This document shows positions 8,545 to 16,694 of a stretch of DNA of 59,606 nucleotides, one piece after another. The position numbers were made by a program, and so were the translations under genes. Under the pieces are notes generated by a model. The model had not been told where the DNA came from. It saw nothing but the letters and a program-made list of their open reading frames with translations, and searched no databases. Origin of the DNA: Ignavibacteria bacterium (GTDB lineage Bacteria > Bacteroidota > Ignavibacteria > Kapaibacteriales > UBA961); the NCBI GenBank assembly GCA_947491315.1, contig CANLII010000013.1, forward strand, positions 1-59,606, in the 5' to 3' direction. Within the stretch, counting starts at the first letter, position 1. Every line of letters starts with the position of its first letter.

Positions 8545-9557
8545 CAGGACAATTCTATGATGCGTTCACAAAGTCCCGGGAATTCAATTCCATGCTCTTT
8601 TGCGGCCATCGGCACCAAACTTGTTGCACTGAACCCTGGAATTGTATTCACTTCCAAACAATATGGTACATTCTCTTCATCGAGGCGGAAATCCACTCGG
8701 CTATAAGCAGTACAACCAAGCACTTTATGTGCAGAAATAGCAAGATTCTGAACAAATTCACTGATATCCCCACTTAAGTCAGCAGGACAATGATATTGAG
8801 TTTTACCCTTGGTGTATTTATGCTTATAATCATAAAACCCACCATCAGGTACGATTTCAATGATTGGTAATGCCTCATCACCCAGTACGGCTACCGTCAA
8901 TTCCCTACCCTCAATAAATGATTCTATCAGAACCATATCGGCATATTGACCGGCCTCTTCCAAAGCTTTTAGCAATGATTCAATATTGGGCTTGTGAAGA
9001 ATCGACATGCCTACAGTTGATCCTTGATTATTTGGCTTAATGACCAAAGAACCGGGTAAATCTTCAATGATTTCATGCAGCATGTCCACATCACTGAAAT
9101 GTCCTTTACTCTTAACTGCAATTGCCCATGGTGGCGTCATGATATTGGTTGCCGACATCATCATTTTTGAAGCAACTTTATCCATGCACAATGCGCTAGA
9201 CAATACTTTGCTTCCTGTATATCGTATGCCTCTTGCTTCAAGCAGAGCTTGAAAAATTCCATCCTCGCCATTTGTTCCATGTATGAGCATGAATGCGATA
9301 TCTACGCCATCAAATGCTGATGACATCACACATTCCAATAATCGTTTTTTTGGGAGTTCAAGAATTTCCTCACTTGGCAATATGGAGGGGTCAATATCAA
9401 TGTGATCTTTCATGCGGATGCAATCAGCTCCAAAAGCAGGATCAATGATCCGCACTGTATGCCCAAGTGATTCCAAGGCATTCGTTGCCGCAAGACCGCC
9501 GACAAGCGAAACATTTCTTTCGGGCGAAATACCTCCGCAAATAACTGCTATGTTCAT
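8544..9557 (-). CDS. ddl: D-alanine--D-alanine ligase
   Basis: ATP-grasp enzyme of 337 residues that joins two D-alanines for the peptidoglycan stem peptide. Visible landmarks are the N-terminal GGISPERNVSLVGG loop (Glu15-equivalent), FMLIHGTNGEDGIFQALLE, the ATP-grasp lysines in LVIKPNNQGSTVGMS, the lid region FIEGRELTVAVLGD, the H-Y-x-C lid sequence KTQYHCPADL, the metal-binding segment RVDFRLDEENVPYCLEVNT and the ending IPGFSATSLVPMAAKEHGI. Length and motifs are complete. It overlaps the FtsL/FtsB-like gene by one base and follows a small membrane protein gene by 27 nt. Confidence 0.95.
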   Translation of the reverse strand: MNIAVICGGISPERNVSLVGGLAATNALESLGHTVRIIDPAFGADCIRMKDHIDIDPSILPSEEILELPKKRLLECVMSSAFDGVDIAFMLIHGTNGEDGIFQALLEARGIRYTGSKVLSSALCMDKVASKMMMSATNIMTPPWAIAVKSKGHFSDVDMLHEIIEDLPGSLVIKPNNQGSTVGMSILHKPNIESLLKALEEAGQYADMVLIESFIEGRELTVAVLGDEALPIIEIVPDGGFYDYKHKYTKGKTQYHCPADLSGDISEFVQNLAISAHKVLGCTAYSRVDFRLDEENVPYCLEVNTIPGFSATSLVPMAAKEHGIEFPGLCERIIELS

Positions 9558-9584
9558 GAAAGATTCCGATCTAATGATTGTGAA

Positions 9585-9788
9585 TTAGAGTTTCAATTTT
9601 GCAAATATTCGCTTTCTCAATGCATGAAGCCCCACAACTCCTATCATGAGACATATTCCTGCTATGATGAACAAAATATCACCTTGAATAAAATAACCCG
9701 CAAAAAAGGCCAAACCAGCAAGAAAATTGCTGAGCTGCAGGACAAGGATCGCTTTTTTGATCTTGCCAATAAGAGCATCATTACTCAT
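9585..9788 (-). CDS. Small membrane protein of unknown function
   Basis: A 67-residue protein with two predicted membrane helices (about 13-32 and 37-55) and positively charged ends (KIKK near the start, RKRIFAKLKL at the end). I do not recognise the family. It is first in the - strand run leading into ddl, and a TATTTTTG promoter-like element lies 33 nt upstream, which supports it being a real gene. Confidence 0.55.
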   Translation of the reverse strand: MSNDALIGKIKKAILVLQLSNFLAGLAFFAGYFIQGDILFIIAGICLMIGVVGLHALRKRIFAKLKL

Positions 9789-9820
9789 AATTTTTTTTGG
9801 CTTTAATGGTGAATAGACTG

Positions 9821-9828
9821 CAAAAATA
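9821..9828 (-). promoter_or_regulatory. Possible -7 promoter element (TATTTTTG)
   Basis: On the - strand TATTTTTGCAGTC matches the Bacteroidota -7 consensus TAnnTTTG. It lies 33-40 nt before the start of the small membrane protein/ddl run. No clear -33 TTTG is found at 19-20 nt spacing. The following CAGTC recurs after two stronger elements at 30796 and 31978. Confidence 0.4.
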
Positions 9829-9940
9829 TCAAAAAGTCCTCATTTTTCAGGAGTTTTCCTGATCTCATTTTACCTTTTTGATTCATATTCCATAGATGCA
9901 CTCATTGAAGAGACACTATTATCATAAGCCAAATGAGCAG

Positions 9941-9948
9941 TATATTTG
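9941..9948 (+). promoter_or_regulatory. Possible -7 promoter element (TATATTTG) ahead of pheT
   Basis: TATATTTG matches TAnnTTTG, 61 nt upstream of the pheT ATG. There is no convincing -33 element, so support is partial. The 220-nt gap between the divergent small membrane gene and pheT holds this and the - strand element at 9821; I see nothing else there except a weak 6-bp hairpin near 9848. Confidence 0.35.
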
Positions 9949-10008
9949 CATGGTAAGTCCATGTTTTTCGCATATAATCACTGTTTACACCACATAAATC
10001 TGATTGCA

Positions 10009-12459
10009 ATGATTGCTTCTCTTCAATGGTTAAAAGAATGTTATCCTTTTGAAATGCCAATACAAGTGTTGGCAGATGGCCTAACAATGCTTGGAATTGA
10101 AGTCGAGTCAATTCGTGATGATGCTGCTGAATATGCAGGTTTTGTCACTGGAAAAGTCTTACTCAGAGAACCCCACCCGAATGCTGATTCTTTGTCATTG
10201 TGTACAGTATCGAATGGATCAACAGAAAGCGTCATCATCTGTGGCGCACCAAATGTGGATGCAGGACAAACGGTGATCATCGCTCAGTCCGGGGCAATTG
10301 TACCAAATGGTGGATTTTCCATCGGAAAAAGAAAGATTCGCGGAATCGAATCCAATGGAATGATTTGCAGTAGATTCGAACTTAATCTCGGTGAAGACGA
10401 TGGCGGCATTTGGGTGTTGCCTGATAATACTCCTATCGGCATGCCCCTTTCTGATATGCTTGGATTGAATGACGTTTTGCTTGAAATCGGTATCACTCCT
10501 AATCGAGCAGATTGTTTGAGTCATATCGGACTAGCCAGAGAAATTGCAATTCTCTCGGGTTCATCTCAAAAAGTAACCATACCCGGCAAGGAACAAGCAT
10601 TACAAGCATATGAAAATAGAGGACATACAAGCAATCCAGGGATTTCCATTGAAGATTCAGAATTATGCCATCGATATACCGGCTTGAAAATTAGTGGCAT
10701 TACAAATGGGGAATCTCCCGAATGGCTCAAAAGAAGAATTGAATCGATTGGACTTCGCCCAAAAAACATTGTCGTTGATATCAGCAATTATGTGATGTTT
10801 GAAACAGGTCAGCCACTCCATACATTCGACGCAGACTTGATTGCAGGAAATTCTATCATCATCAAAACTGCAAGTGCCAATCAACAATTCGAAACACTCG
10901 ATGGCAAAAAACGTATCCTTGATGATCGCATGCTTTTGATTTGCGATGCTGAGCAACCCATTGCCATTGCGGGTGTGATGGGTGGGAAGAATAGCGAAAT
11001 TTCGGATTCAACCACTTCCGTTTTTATCGAGTCGGCATATTTTCAGCCTTCATCGATTCGCAGAACCGCAAAAAAACTTGGCATTTCAAGTGATGCCGCC
11101 TATCGTTTTGAGCGGGGTGTTGACATCAACATGCTACCACATGCCGCATTGCGAGCCGCACAAATGATCACCGAATTGGCCGGTGGAACGATTGCCGATG
11201 ACATGCAAGACATCTATCCAAATGTCCATGATGAAAAGCATATATCAATACGCATTGACAGAGTTGTCGCAATACTCGGAAAAGAGCTCGACTTCAAGAC
11301 AATCCAATCATGCATGGAATCAATTGATTGCAACATTATTGCAACCGATGATCATTCAATCACGGTCTCTGCTCCAAGTCATCGGATTGACATTAATGAA
11401 GAAATCGACCTCATTGAAGAAATTGCACGCATCATTGGATATGACAATCTTCCGCAGAACACAAATGTGCATTTCCCCGGTGAAAAGAATATCAATGTCA
11501 AACTGCAAGAGCCACATTTGCGTAATCGCATTAGACAGCAATTGATATCGATGGGTATGCAAGAAATCGTTACCTATTCTTTCTTGGATGCAAAAAAAGC
11601 AGAGGTATTCGCAAAAGAAGTCATATCTCTGAAAAATCCACTCGGCGAAGAGTTTTCGGCAATGCGTCCATCTCTCATTCCTGCATCCTTGGATATTATA
11701 TCAAGAAATTGGAATGCAGGACAAAAGAACCTTTCATTCTTCGATATAGGAAAAGTCTTTCATAAAGATCAAACGATCAAAGATTCTATTTCTACACTCG
11801 CTGGATTTCGTGAGCGTGAACATTTGCTCATTACCTTAACTGGAAATACAGCAGAAGATTATTGGAAAAACAAAAACAGGACAATTGATTTTTATGATGC
11901 AAAAGGAATTGCTGAGGCAATAGTACAATCATGCGATGTGCATCAATACTCCACTACGACAAAAATCCCGGATGACATTGCTCCAATGTCGGTCATGAGT
12001 CCGAATGCAATTGCATTCACAGTTTCCAAGCAAATCATTGCATGTGCGGGACAATTGCTCCCGGCTTATTGCAAGACCTTTGATTGCGCAATGCCTGTTT
12101 TTGCAATCATCGTGGATTTAACGGCTCTCTATCAACTCAAGAAGTCAAAACAAACCTTCTCACCAATCAGCGTATTTCCCGCAATGGAGCGTGATTTGGC
12201 ATTTATTCTTGATAAAGAACATACAGCCAAAAGCATTATAGAAACTGCAAAAAAAGCAGCGGGTTCATTGCTCACGGATATCGATGTTTTTGATGTTTTT
12301 GAAGGCAATTCCATTGGTGATGGAAAAAAATCTATCGGACTCAGATTCACATTTCAATCTCTAGAAAGAACATTGATTGAAGAAGAAATCAACACTGCAA
12401 TATCATCCATCATCGATGCAGTTCAACATACATATCAAGCTCATATGAGGTCAATGTAA
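10009..12459 (+). CDS. pheT: Phenylalanyl-tRNA synthetase beta subunit
   Basis: Beta subunit of the alpha2-beta2 enzyme that charges tRNA-Phe; 816 residues from the ATG at 10009, the normal length. Domains in order: short N-terminal B1 segment (MIASLQWLKECYPFEM), EMAP-like tRNA-binding domain (GFVTGKVLLREPHPNADSLS), B3/B4 editing domain (about 205-380, including RYTGLKISGI and SNYVMFETGQPLHTFD), B5 domain, the catalytic-like core with SFLDAKKAEVF and LFDIGKVF-type segment FFDIGKVFHK, and the C-terminal ferredoxin-fold anticodon-binding domain (FSPISVFPAMERDLAFI to the end). The longer ORF start at 9946 would overlap the promoter-like element and lacks family support. pheS is not in the window. 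Confidence 0.95.
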   Translation: MIASLQWLKECYPFEMPIQVLADGLTMLGIEVESIRDDAAEYAGFVTGKVLLREPHPNADSLSLCTVSNGSTESVIICGAPNVDAGQTVIIAQSGAIVPNGGFSIGKRKIRGIESNGMICSRFELNLGEDDGGIWVLPDNTPIGMPLSDMLGLNDVLLEIGITPNRADCLSHIGLAREIAILSGSSQKVTIPGKEQALQAYENRGHTSNPGISIEDSELCHRYTGLKISGITNGESPEWLKRRIESIGLRPKNIVVDISNYVMFETGQPLHTFDADLIAGNSIIIKTASANQQFETLDGKKRILDDRMLLICDAEQPIAIAGVMGGKNSEISDSTTSVFIESAYFQPSSIRRTAKKLGISSDAAYRFERGVDINMLPHAALRAAQMITELAGGTIADDMQDIYPNVHDEKHISIRIDRVVAILGKELDFKTIQSCMESIDCNIIATDDHSITVSAPSHRIDINEEIDLIEEIARIIGYDNLPQNTNVHFPGEKNINVKLQEPHLRNRIRQQLISMGMQEIVTYSFLDAKKAEVFAKEVISLKNPLGEEFSAMRPSLIPASLDIISRNWNAGQKNLSFFDIGKVFHKDQTIKDSISTLAGFREREHLLITLTGNTAEDYWKNKNRTIDFYDAKGIAEAIVQSCDVHQYSTTTKIPDDIAPMSVMSPNAIAFTVSKQIIACAGQLLPAYCKTFDCAMPVFAIIVDLTALYQLKKSKQTFSPISVFPAMERDLAFILDKEHTAKSIIETAKKAAGSLLTDIDVFDVFEGNSIGDGKKSIGLRFTFQSLERTLIEEEINTAISSIIDAVQHTYQAHMRSM

Positions 12460-13070
12460 TGGATCTTTCAGCACTCATCCAATCACTAAAAGAACAAGTT
12501 GCAGACTCAGATCTTCGTAGTATCATTTCATTCGATGCAGAGATTTTATCATCACTTTCAAAAGATGATACAAAACAGATCATTGCTCATGTTGGTTCTA
12601 CGCAACTCATGCGATTGCCTGAAAAAGAAATTGTCTTTTTTGAATGGCTCAAAGAATTTCACCCGATTGTGTGGAATGATTTATGGGGCAATGATGATGA
12701 TGAATATCGATATACTGTTGGACTTGAATTTCTTCCGCTCTTGCTTGATCCCGTGAGAGGTTTTCCCATTTGCGATTTATTAACTCATGAGAATTATTTT
12801 TTCGTTGCTGACCATTTAATTGGCGATGAGATATCATTTTATCTGGATGCTGTCAAAGAACGATTCGTCAAGCAAGAAAGCGTCACCGTGGCACAATTGT
12901 TGGTACTTGAAATCAGCACGGCTCCAATTGATGCATGGCGTTTTTCCTTTCATCATCGCATTGAGTTCGACCGAGTCATAAAAGCCATAAATGAATTGAA
13001 AGAAGAATGCATGTTATTGCATTTGGATAAGGCAGAAGATTTGGCAGAATTTGTGACATTCGATTATTAA
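12459..13070 (+). CDS. Hypothetical protein
   Basis: A 203-residue acidic, probably cytoplasmic protein that I do not recognise. It begins within the pheT stop codon (TAATG), so translation is coupled to pheT. It is rich in Leu, Asp, Glu and Phe, and is followed 23 nt later by a response regulator gene. No signal peptide, membrane helix or catalytic motif is visible. Confidence 0.7.
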   Translation: MDLSALIQSLKEQVADSDLRSIISFDAEILSSLSKDDTKQIIAHVGSTQLMRLPEKEIVFFEWLKEFHPIVWNDLWGNDDDEYRYTVGLEFLPLLLDPVRGFPICDLLTHENYFFVADHLIGDEISFYLDAVKERFVKQESVTVAQLLVLEISTAPIDAWRFSFHHRIEFDRVIKAINELKEECMLLHLDKAEDLAEFVTFDY

Positions 13071-13093
13071 TCTGACCATTCAGGATTGAATTA

Positions 13094-13810
13094 ATGAAAA
13101 TTCTTGTCATTGAAGATGAAAAGAAAATGGCCCTCTTCATCAAAAGGGGTTTGGAGGAAGAACGCTATATCGTTGAAACTGCATTTGATGGTCAAACAGG
13201 ACTGGAAATGGCTTTGCATAATCAATATGATGCCATTGTACTTGATGTGATGCTCCCCAAAAGAAATGGCCTTGCTGTTCTCAGCGCAATGCGCGCGGCA
13301 GGAAATGTGACACCCGTCCTAATGCTCACGGCTCGTGGAAACACAGAAGATAGAGTTGCAGGATTGGATCTTGGCGCGGATGATTATATGCCAAAACCTT
13401 TTCACTTCGAGGAGTTGGCAGCAAGATTGCGTTCCATCATGAGAAGATCAAGTCCTGAAAAATCTACGAAAATGCAATGCATGGATTTAATACTTGACAC
13501 CGTTGCTCATGTTGCTTTCAGATGGGGTAAAGAAATTGAATTAACAACCAAAGAATATGCATTGCTTGAATATCTCATGCGAAACAAAAATCGCATCATT
13601 TCTCGAAGCATGATCACACAACATGTATGGAAACATAATTTTGATCCAGAATCAAATATCATTGATGTGTATATCAAAAGAATAAGATCTAAAATCGAAA
13701 GACCAGGCTCAGCAAGGATATTGCAAAGCATTAGAGGAGTGGGATATAGAATGAGGGAGACGGAACCAACTGATGCGGATACAGAAGATGATAATGAATC
13801 ATTTGATTGA
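13094..13810 (+). CDS. OmpR-family response regulator (CusR/QseB-like)
   Basis: A 238-residue DNA-binding response regulator. The receiver domain (about 1-120) has the acidic pair in VIEDEKKM, phosphorylation site Asp51 in AIVLDVMLPKRNG, the Thr in MLTARG and the Lys in DYMPKPF. The C-terminal winged helix (about 130-225) has the OmpR signature: ELTTKEYALLEYLM, RNKNRIISRSMI, DVYIKRIRSKI and IRGVGYRM. An acidic tail follows (TDADTEDDNE). No sensor kinase is adjacent, although CusR-type regulators usually have one directly downstream. Its 3' end overlaps the convergent Lon-domain gene by 12 nt. Confidence 0.92.
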   Translation: MKILVIEDEKKMALFIKRGLEEERYIVETAFDGQTGLEMALHNQYDAIVLDVMLPKRNGLAVLSAMRAAGNVTPVLMLTARGNTEDRVAGLDLGADDYMPKPFHFEELAARLRSIMRRSSPEKSTKMQCMDLILDTVAHVAFRWGKEIELTTKEYALLEYLMRNKNRIISRSMITQHVWKHNFDPESNIIDVYIKRIRSKIERPGSARILQSIRGVGYRMRETEPTDADTEDDNESFD

Positions 13811-14434
13811 TTGAAAATAACCATCGCTCATCACGATTTTCTCTCTTTCTGCTAGTTCTTCTAGTTTTGGTACAACCATACTCAGAATTTCAGTCAACAT
13901 TTCAATTCTGCGTGTTTCCGATTTCATTTCTAGGAGCTCTTGCTTCTGTTGTACATTCAATCCGCTTTTTGTCGCGAAAATAAATGATGGCATTAAAGTC
14001 ATTTCCAAAATTTGTTCCAGCGTATACCTCTTTGCTTTCAAATCCGGAATTGCTTTCACGACGCGATTATACAAATCCAAGCACTGCATCAATGCCGAAA
14101 CATTCACTTCTTCATCGTCTCTGTCAGCATACATTATTGAATCAGCTACAAAATAGGGAGTGGTGCGTGTATTCATTCCGCTGATTGTATGTCTATACGA
14201 ACCCTTGACCAAAATATCCATTCTCCCATCTTCATATCTGCGAAGTAAAGTCACATCCACAACAGTCCCAATTGGATGCAATATTCCGGTTGATTTGAGA
14301 TGAATCCCTATCTGCGCTTCCTCGGCCAAACATAATCCCATCATTGCCTTATATCTCTCTTCAAAAATATGAAGAGGATATGTGGTATCGGGAAATACAA
14401 CAAGATCTAATGGAAATATTGGTATCTGTGGCAT
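13799..14434 (-). CDS. Stand-alone Lon N-terminal (substrate-binding) domain protein
   Basis: A 211-residue protein made only of the LON substrate-binding domain and a helical extension: it starts MPQIPIFPLDLVVFPDTTYP and continues with LHIFEERYKAMMGLC, GIHLKSTG, GTVVDV and DGRMDILVKGSYR. It lacks the AAA+ and protease domains of Lon. Such proteins are widespread in bacteria and their job is not well settled; a role in binding proteins is inferred. The ATG at 14434 is preferred to the TTG four codons upstream. Gene ends converge with the response regulator with a 12-nt overlap. Confidence 0.88.
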   Translation of the reverse strand: MPQIPIFPLDLVVFPDTTYPLHIFEERYKAMMGLCLAEEAQIGIHLKSTGILHPIGTVVDVTLLRRYEDGRMDILVKGSYRHTISGMNTRTTPYFVADSIMYADRDDEEVNVSALMQCLDLYNRVVKAIPDLKAKRYTLEQILEMTLMPSFIFATKSGLNVQQKQELLEMKSETRRIEMLTEILSMVVPKLEELAEREKIVMSDGYFQSIK

Positions 14435-14446
14435 ACTTTGTCTCAA

Positions 14447-14493
14447 TAAAAATGGGCATTCAACTTTTCGCTGATGCGAAGTGCCAAATGCCC
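14447..14493 (-). terminator. Probable terminator of the superoxide dismutase gene
   Basis: On the - strand GGGCATT (14487-14493) pairs with AATGCCC (14454-14460). Inside, CTTCGC/GCGAA gives a second stem, and the structure is followed by ATTTTTATTG. It lies about 70 nt past the superoxide dismutase stop and before the Lon-domain gene. Confidence 0.55.
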
Positions 14494-14564
14494 ACCCTTT
14501 TAACTTTACGAGGAGTTCGTAGAACTAATCTACATAGGCACTCAATAAGTTCCTATCGACATGT

Positions 14565-15191
14565 TCAACGAACGAATTTTTTGAATCGTTCATTAATTCT
14601 GCCCCAATGCAGATTTGACAAGAAATTGTCAACATACTTAGCTCTGCCTGGACCGTCCTTGTGATAATAGGCATGTTCAAATACATCACAAGAAATCAAT
14701 GGGATTCCGCCCCAAATCGCTCCATAATGATGTTCATCCACGAGGACATTGAGCAAACGACCACTATAAAGTTGGTCATAAGTCAAAACTCCCCAACCAG
14801 ATAATTTTGCTGCTATGCAAGCGGCCTTAAAATCAGTTTTCCAATTCTCAAATGAACCGAATTCCTTTTCAATTGCCGCTAGAACTTCCGGTCCTTTTGA
14901 TGGATCACCATCTCCACCGAGTACTTCCCAATAGACATCATGAAGAACGGTTCCGCCATGATTCCATGTGAGACGGCGCTTCAATTCACCGACATGGCTA
15001 TAATTGCCATTCGCACTGGAACGATCTGCCGATTCTAGTTCTCCCTCAATCTTATTCAGGAATGTTACATAACCTTTGTGATGGGTATTGTAATGCCAAT
15101 CAGATGTTTCAGGAGAAACTACCGATCCCAATAGTTCTTTTGCTTCCTCATCGCTATACGGACGGGGATTGAATTTCCATTCATATGCCAT
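14565..15191 (-). CDS. Fe/Mn-type superoxide dismutase
   Basis: Superoxide dismutase of 208 residues, converting superoxide to oxygen and hydrogen peroxide; cytoplasmic, no signal peptide. The four metal ligands can be seen: His in WHYNTHHKGYV, His in GGTVLHDVYW, and Asp and His in CDVFEHAYYHKDG. The usual DxWEHAYY signature reads DVFEHAYY here, so Phe replaces the conserved Trp near the metal. The LTWNHGGTVLHDVYW segment is also unlike the common FNAAQHWNH forms. Metal preference (Fe, Mn or either) cannot be called. The gene stands between a terminator and the IscA-like gene (29 nt away). Confidence 0.88.
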   Translation of the reverse strand: MAYEWKFNPRPYSDEEAKELLGSVVSPETSDWHYNTHHKGYVTFLNKIEGELESADRSSANGNYSHVGELKRRLTWNHGGTVLHDVYWEVLGGDGDPSKGPEVLAAIEKEFGSFENWKTDFKAACIAAKLSGWGVLTYDQLYSGRLLNVLVDEHHYGAIWGGIPLISCDVFEHAYYHKDGPGRAKYVDNFLSNLHWGRINERFKKFVR

Positions 15192-15220
15192 AATGCGTAT
15201 CTCTATTTAATTTGGGAAAA

Positions 15221-15637
15221 TCACACACCAAAAGAACTTCCACAACCGCAAGTCTTGGATGCATTCGGATTATTGAATGTGAAGCCACGGCCATTCAAAC
15301 CATCGCTATAATCAAGCGTCACACCCATCAGATAAAACAAACTTTTAGGATCAACAAATATTTTCACGTCTTGCGATTCATATATACGGTCCAAATCTTT
15401 GCTCGTGGCATCAAAACCCAATGTATAAGACATTCCGGAGCAACCTCCGCCTTTGACACCAAGTCTCAGACCATACTCTTCAGGAATGGCATTTTGTGCT
15501 TTGATTTTCTTGACTTCACTCAAAGCTTTGAATGTGATGCGAACATTATCATTCTCATCAGCTCCTGTCACTCCAATTGGAATGGTCTCAAAACCAATCT
15601 CTTCCTCTGTGGAATTGAGATTCAATAAATCTATCAT
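15221..15637 (-). CDS. Iron-sulfur cluster carrier/assembly protein (IscA/ErpA/HesB family)
   Basis: A-type iron-sulfur carrier of 138 residues. The core (about 30-138) has the three conserved cysteines: one in GGGCSGMSYTLGF and two in KTCGCGSSF near the C-terminus, plus NARGFTF-like LNGRGFTFNNPNA. An N-terminal extension of about 30 acidic residues precedes the core. It delivers Fe-S clusters to target proteins. It sits directly ahead of the superoxide dismutase gene, which suits an oxidative-stress pairing. IscA, ErpA and SufA cannot be separated without a tree. Confidence 0.92.
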   Translation of the reverse strand: MIDLLNLNSTEEEIGFETIPIGVTGADENDNVRITFKALSEVKKIKAQNAIPEEYGLRLGVKGGGCSGMSYTLGFDATSKDLDRIYESQDVKIFVDPKSLFYLMGVTLDYSDGLNGRGFTFNNPNASKTCGCGSSFGV

Positions 15638-15691
15638 AGTTCACCTCTGGGATGATATAAAACTAAATGGTAAAAACTATCGTAAACAGTA

Positions 15692-15699
15692 CAAATTTA
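15692..15699 (-). promoter_or_regulatory. Possible -7 promoter element (TAAATTTG) for the IscA-like gene
   Basis: On the - strand TAAATTTG fits TAnnTTTG, 54 nt before the IscA-like start. No -33 TTTG is seen at the usual spacing. Partial support only. Confidence 0.35.
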
Positions 15700-15779
15700 C
15701 GAACTTTGCTCAATTGTTCGGGCATATTGGATGCTCTTTTCGGGATTGTCATCTCATGTTCACAAAGAAAAGGCACTCA

Positions 15780-16628
15780 ATGCGAGTCCGTTCACTACCC
15801 TTCAAACGATGGTATCTGGTCATAGAATCTTTTTTTGAAGAATTAGGTTCCAGACATCTCTTTCTGATTTCAGCAGGAATCGCATTCAATGCTCTCTTGT
15901 GCGTATTCCCACTTCTGATGGTTGCATTATTCATTGTTGGCAATATTCTCGATATTCAGTCATTTATTCCATCTTTAGAAGTCTTTTTATCAACACTTTT
16001 GCCAATGGGTGAATCAGGTTCAGGTGCCGTGTCATTGATATTGAAGGAAGTTCAGACTTTATTTGCATATAGTTCCGGCGCTGGCTGGATTGGTATTCCT
16101 GCTTTCCTCTGGACTGCATCTGCATTACTTTCTTCATTCAGAAGTGGTATGGAAGCTGTTTTTGGATCAATTACCGAACAATCATTTGTACATGTTAAGG
16201 CAAGAGATATTGGTGGAACCGTAGTTTTCATATTTCTCTTGATTGCAAGCACACTTCTTCATCCTTTGGCTTCGGCATTCGAAGGATTGCTTTTTCCAGT
16301 TCTCCCTGATGGTTTATTCATCACAGGAATATTGGTGAGAATCGTTGCTTTTATCTCCCCACCATTGCTGTTTATGTTCATATATCGAACATTACCACCC
16401 AAGAAGCTCCCTTGGTCCACAATTCGAAATGCAACTCTGCTTGCATGGATTTTATGGGAAAGCGCTCGATTGCTCTTCAGTTGGTATGTGGGAAAATCCA
16501 CCGGATTTGGTTTCTTTTACGGAACATATACGGTTCTTGTTATACCAGCAATTTGGACATATTATACGGCTGTGATAACATTATTATCAGCAGAGCTTGC
16601 AAAAAGACATGCCGAAAAAAAGTCTTAG
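15780..16628 (+). CDS. YihY/BrkB-family inner membrane protein
   Basis: A polytopic membrane protein of 282 residues in the YihY/BrkB (formerly annotated RNase BN) family. It shows about six membrane helices and the family segments SRHLFLISAGIAFNALLCVF, YSSGAGWIGIPAFLWTAS, FRSGMEAVFG, LPPKKLPW, ATLLAWILWESARLLFSWYV and YGTYTVLVIPAIWTYYTA. The molecular role of the family is not established; the ribonuclease label is known to be wrong for the E. coli protein. The ATG at 15780 has AAAAGG 6 nt upstream; an ATG at 15756 would add eight residues and is also possible. The gene is divergent from the IscA-like gene. Confidence 0.88.
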   Translation: MRVRSLPFKRWYLVIESFFEELGSRHLFLISAGIAFNALLCVFPLLMVALFIVGNILDIQSFIPSLEVFLSTLLPMGESGSGAVSLILKEVQTLFAYSSGAGWIGIPAFLWTASALLSSFRSGMEAVFGSITEQSFVHVKARDIGGTVVFIFLLIASTLLHPLASAFEGLLFPVLPDGLFITGILVRIVAFISPPLLFMFIYRTLPPKKLPWSTIRNATLLAWILWESARLLFSWYVGKSTGFGFFYGTYTVLVIPAIWTYYTAVITLLSAELAKRHAEKKS

Positions 16629-16642
16629 GCGCTCAATTTTGC

Positions 16643-16650
16643 TAAGTTTG
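16643..16650 (+). promoter_or_regulatory. Possible -7 promoter element (TAAGTTTG) ahead of murF
   Basis: TAAGTTTGC matches the Bacteroidota -7 consensus and lies 45 nt before the murF ATG. No -33 element is recognisable, so murF may also be read from the upstream gene. Confidence 0.35.
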
Positions 16651-16694
16651 CAAACAGAAACTTCCTCCAAAGCCGAGTTACTTGCATTGTTTTC

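Noticed and set aside
9848-9865. TCAGGA/TCCTGA hairpin in the pheT upstream region as a T-box or attenuator
   Set aside because: It is only 6 bp with no T-box sequence or anti-terminator partner.
15780-16628. Ribonuclease BN label for the YihY/BrkB protein
   Set aside because: The protein is a multi-helix membrane protein; the ribonuclease name was a historical misassignment to this family.
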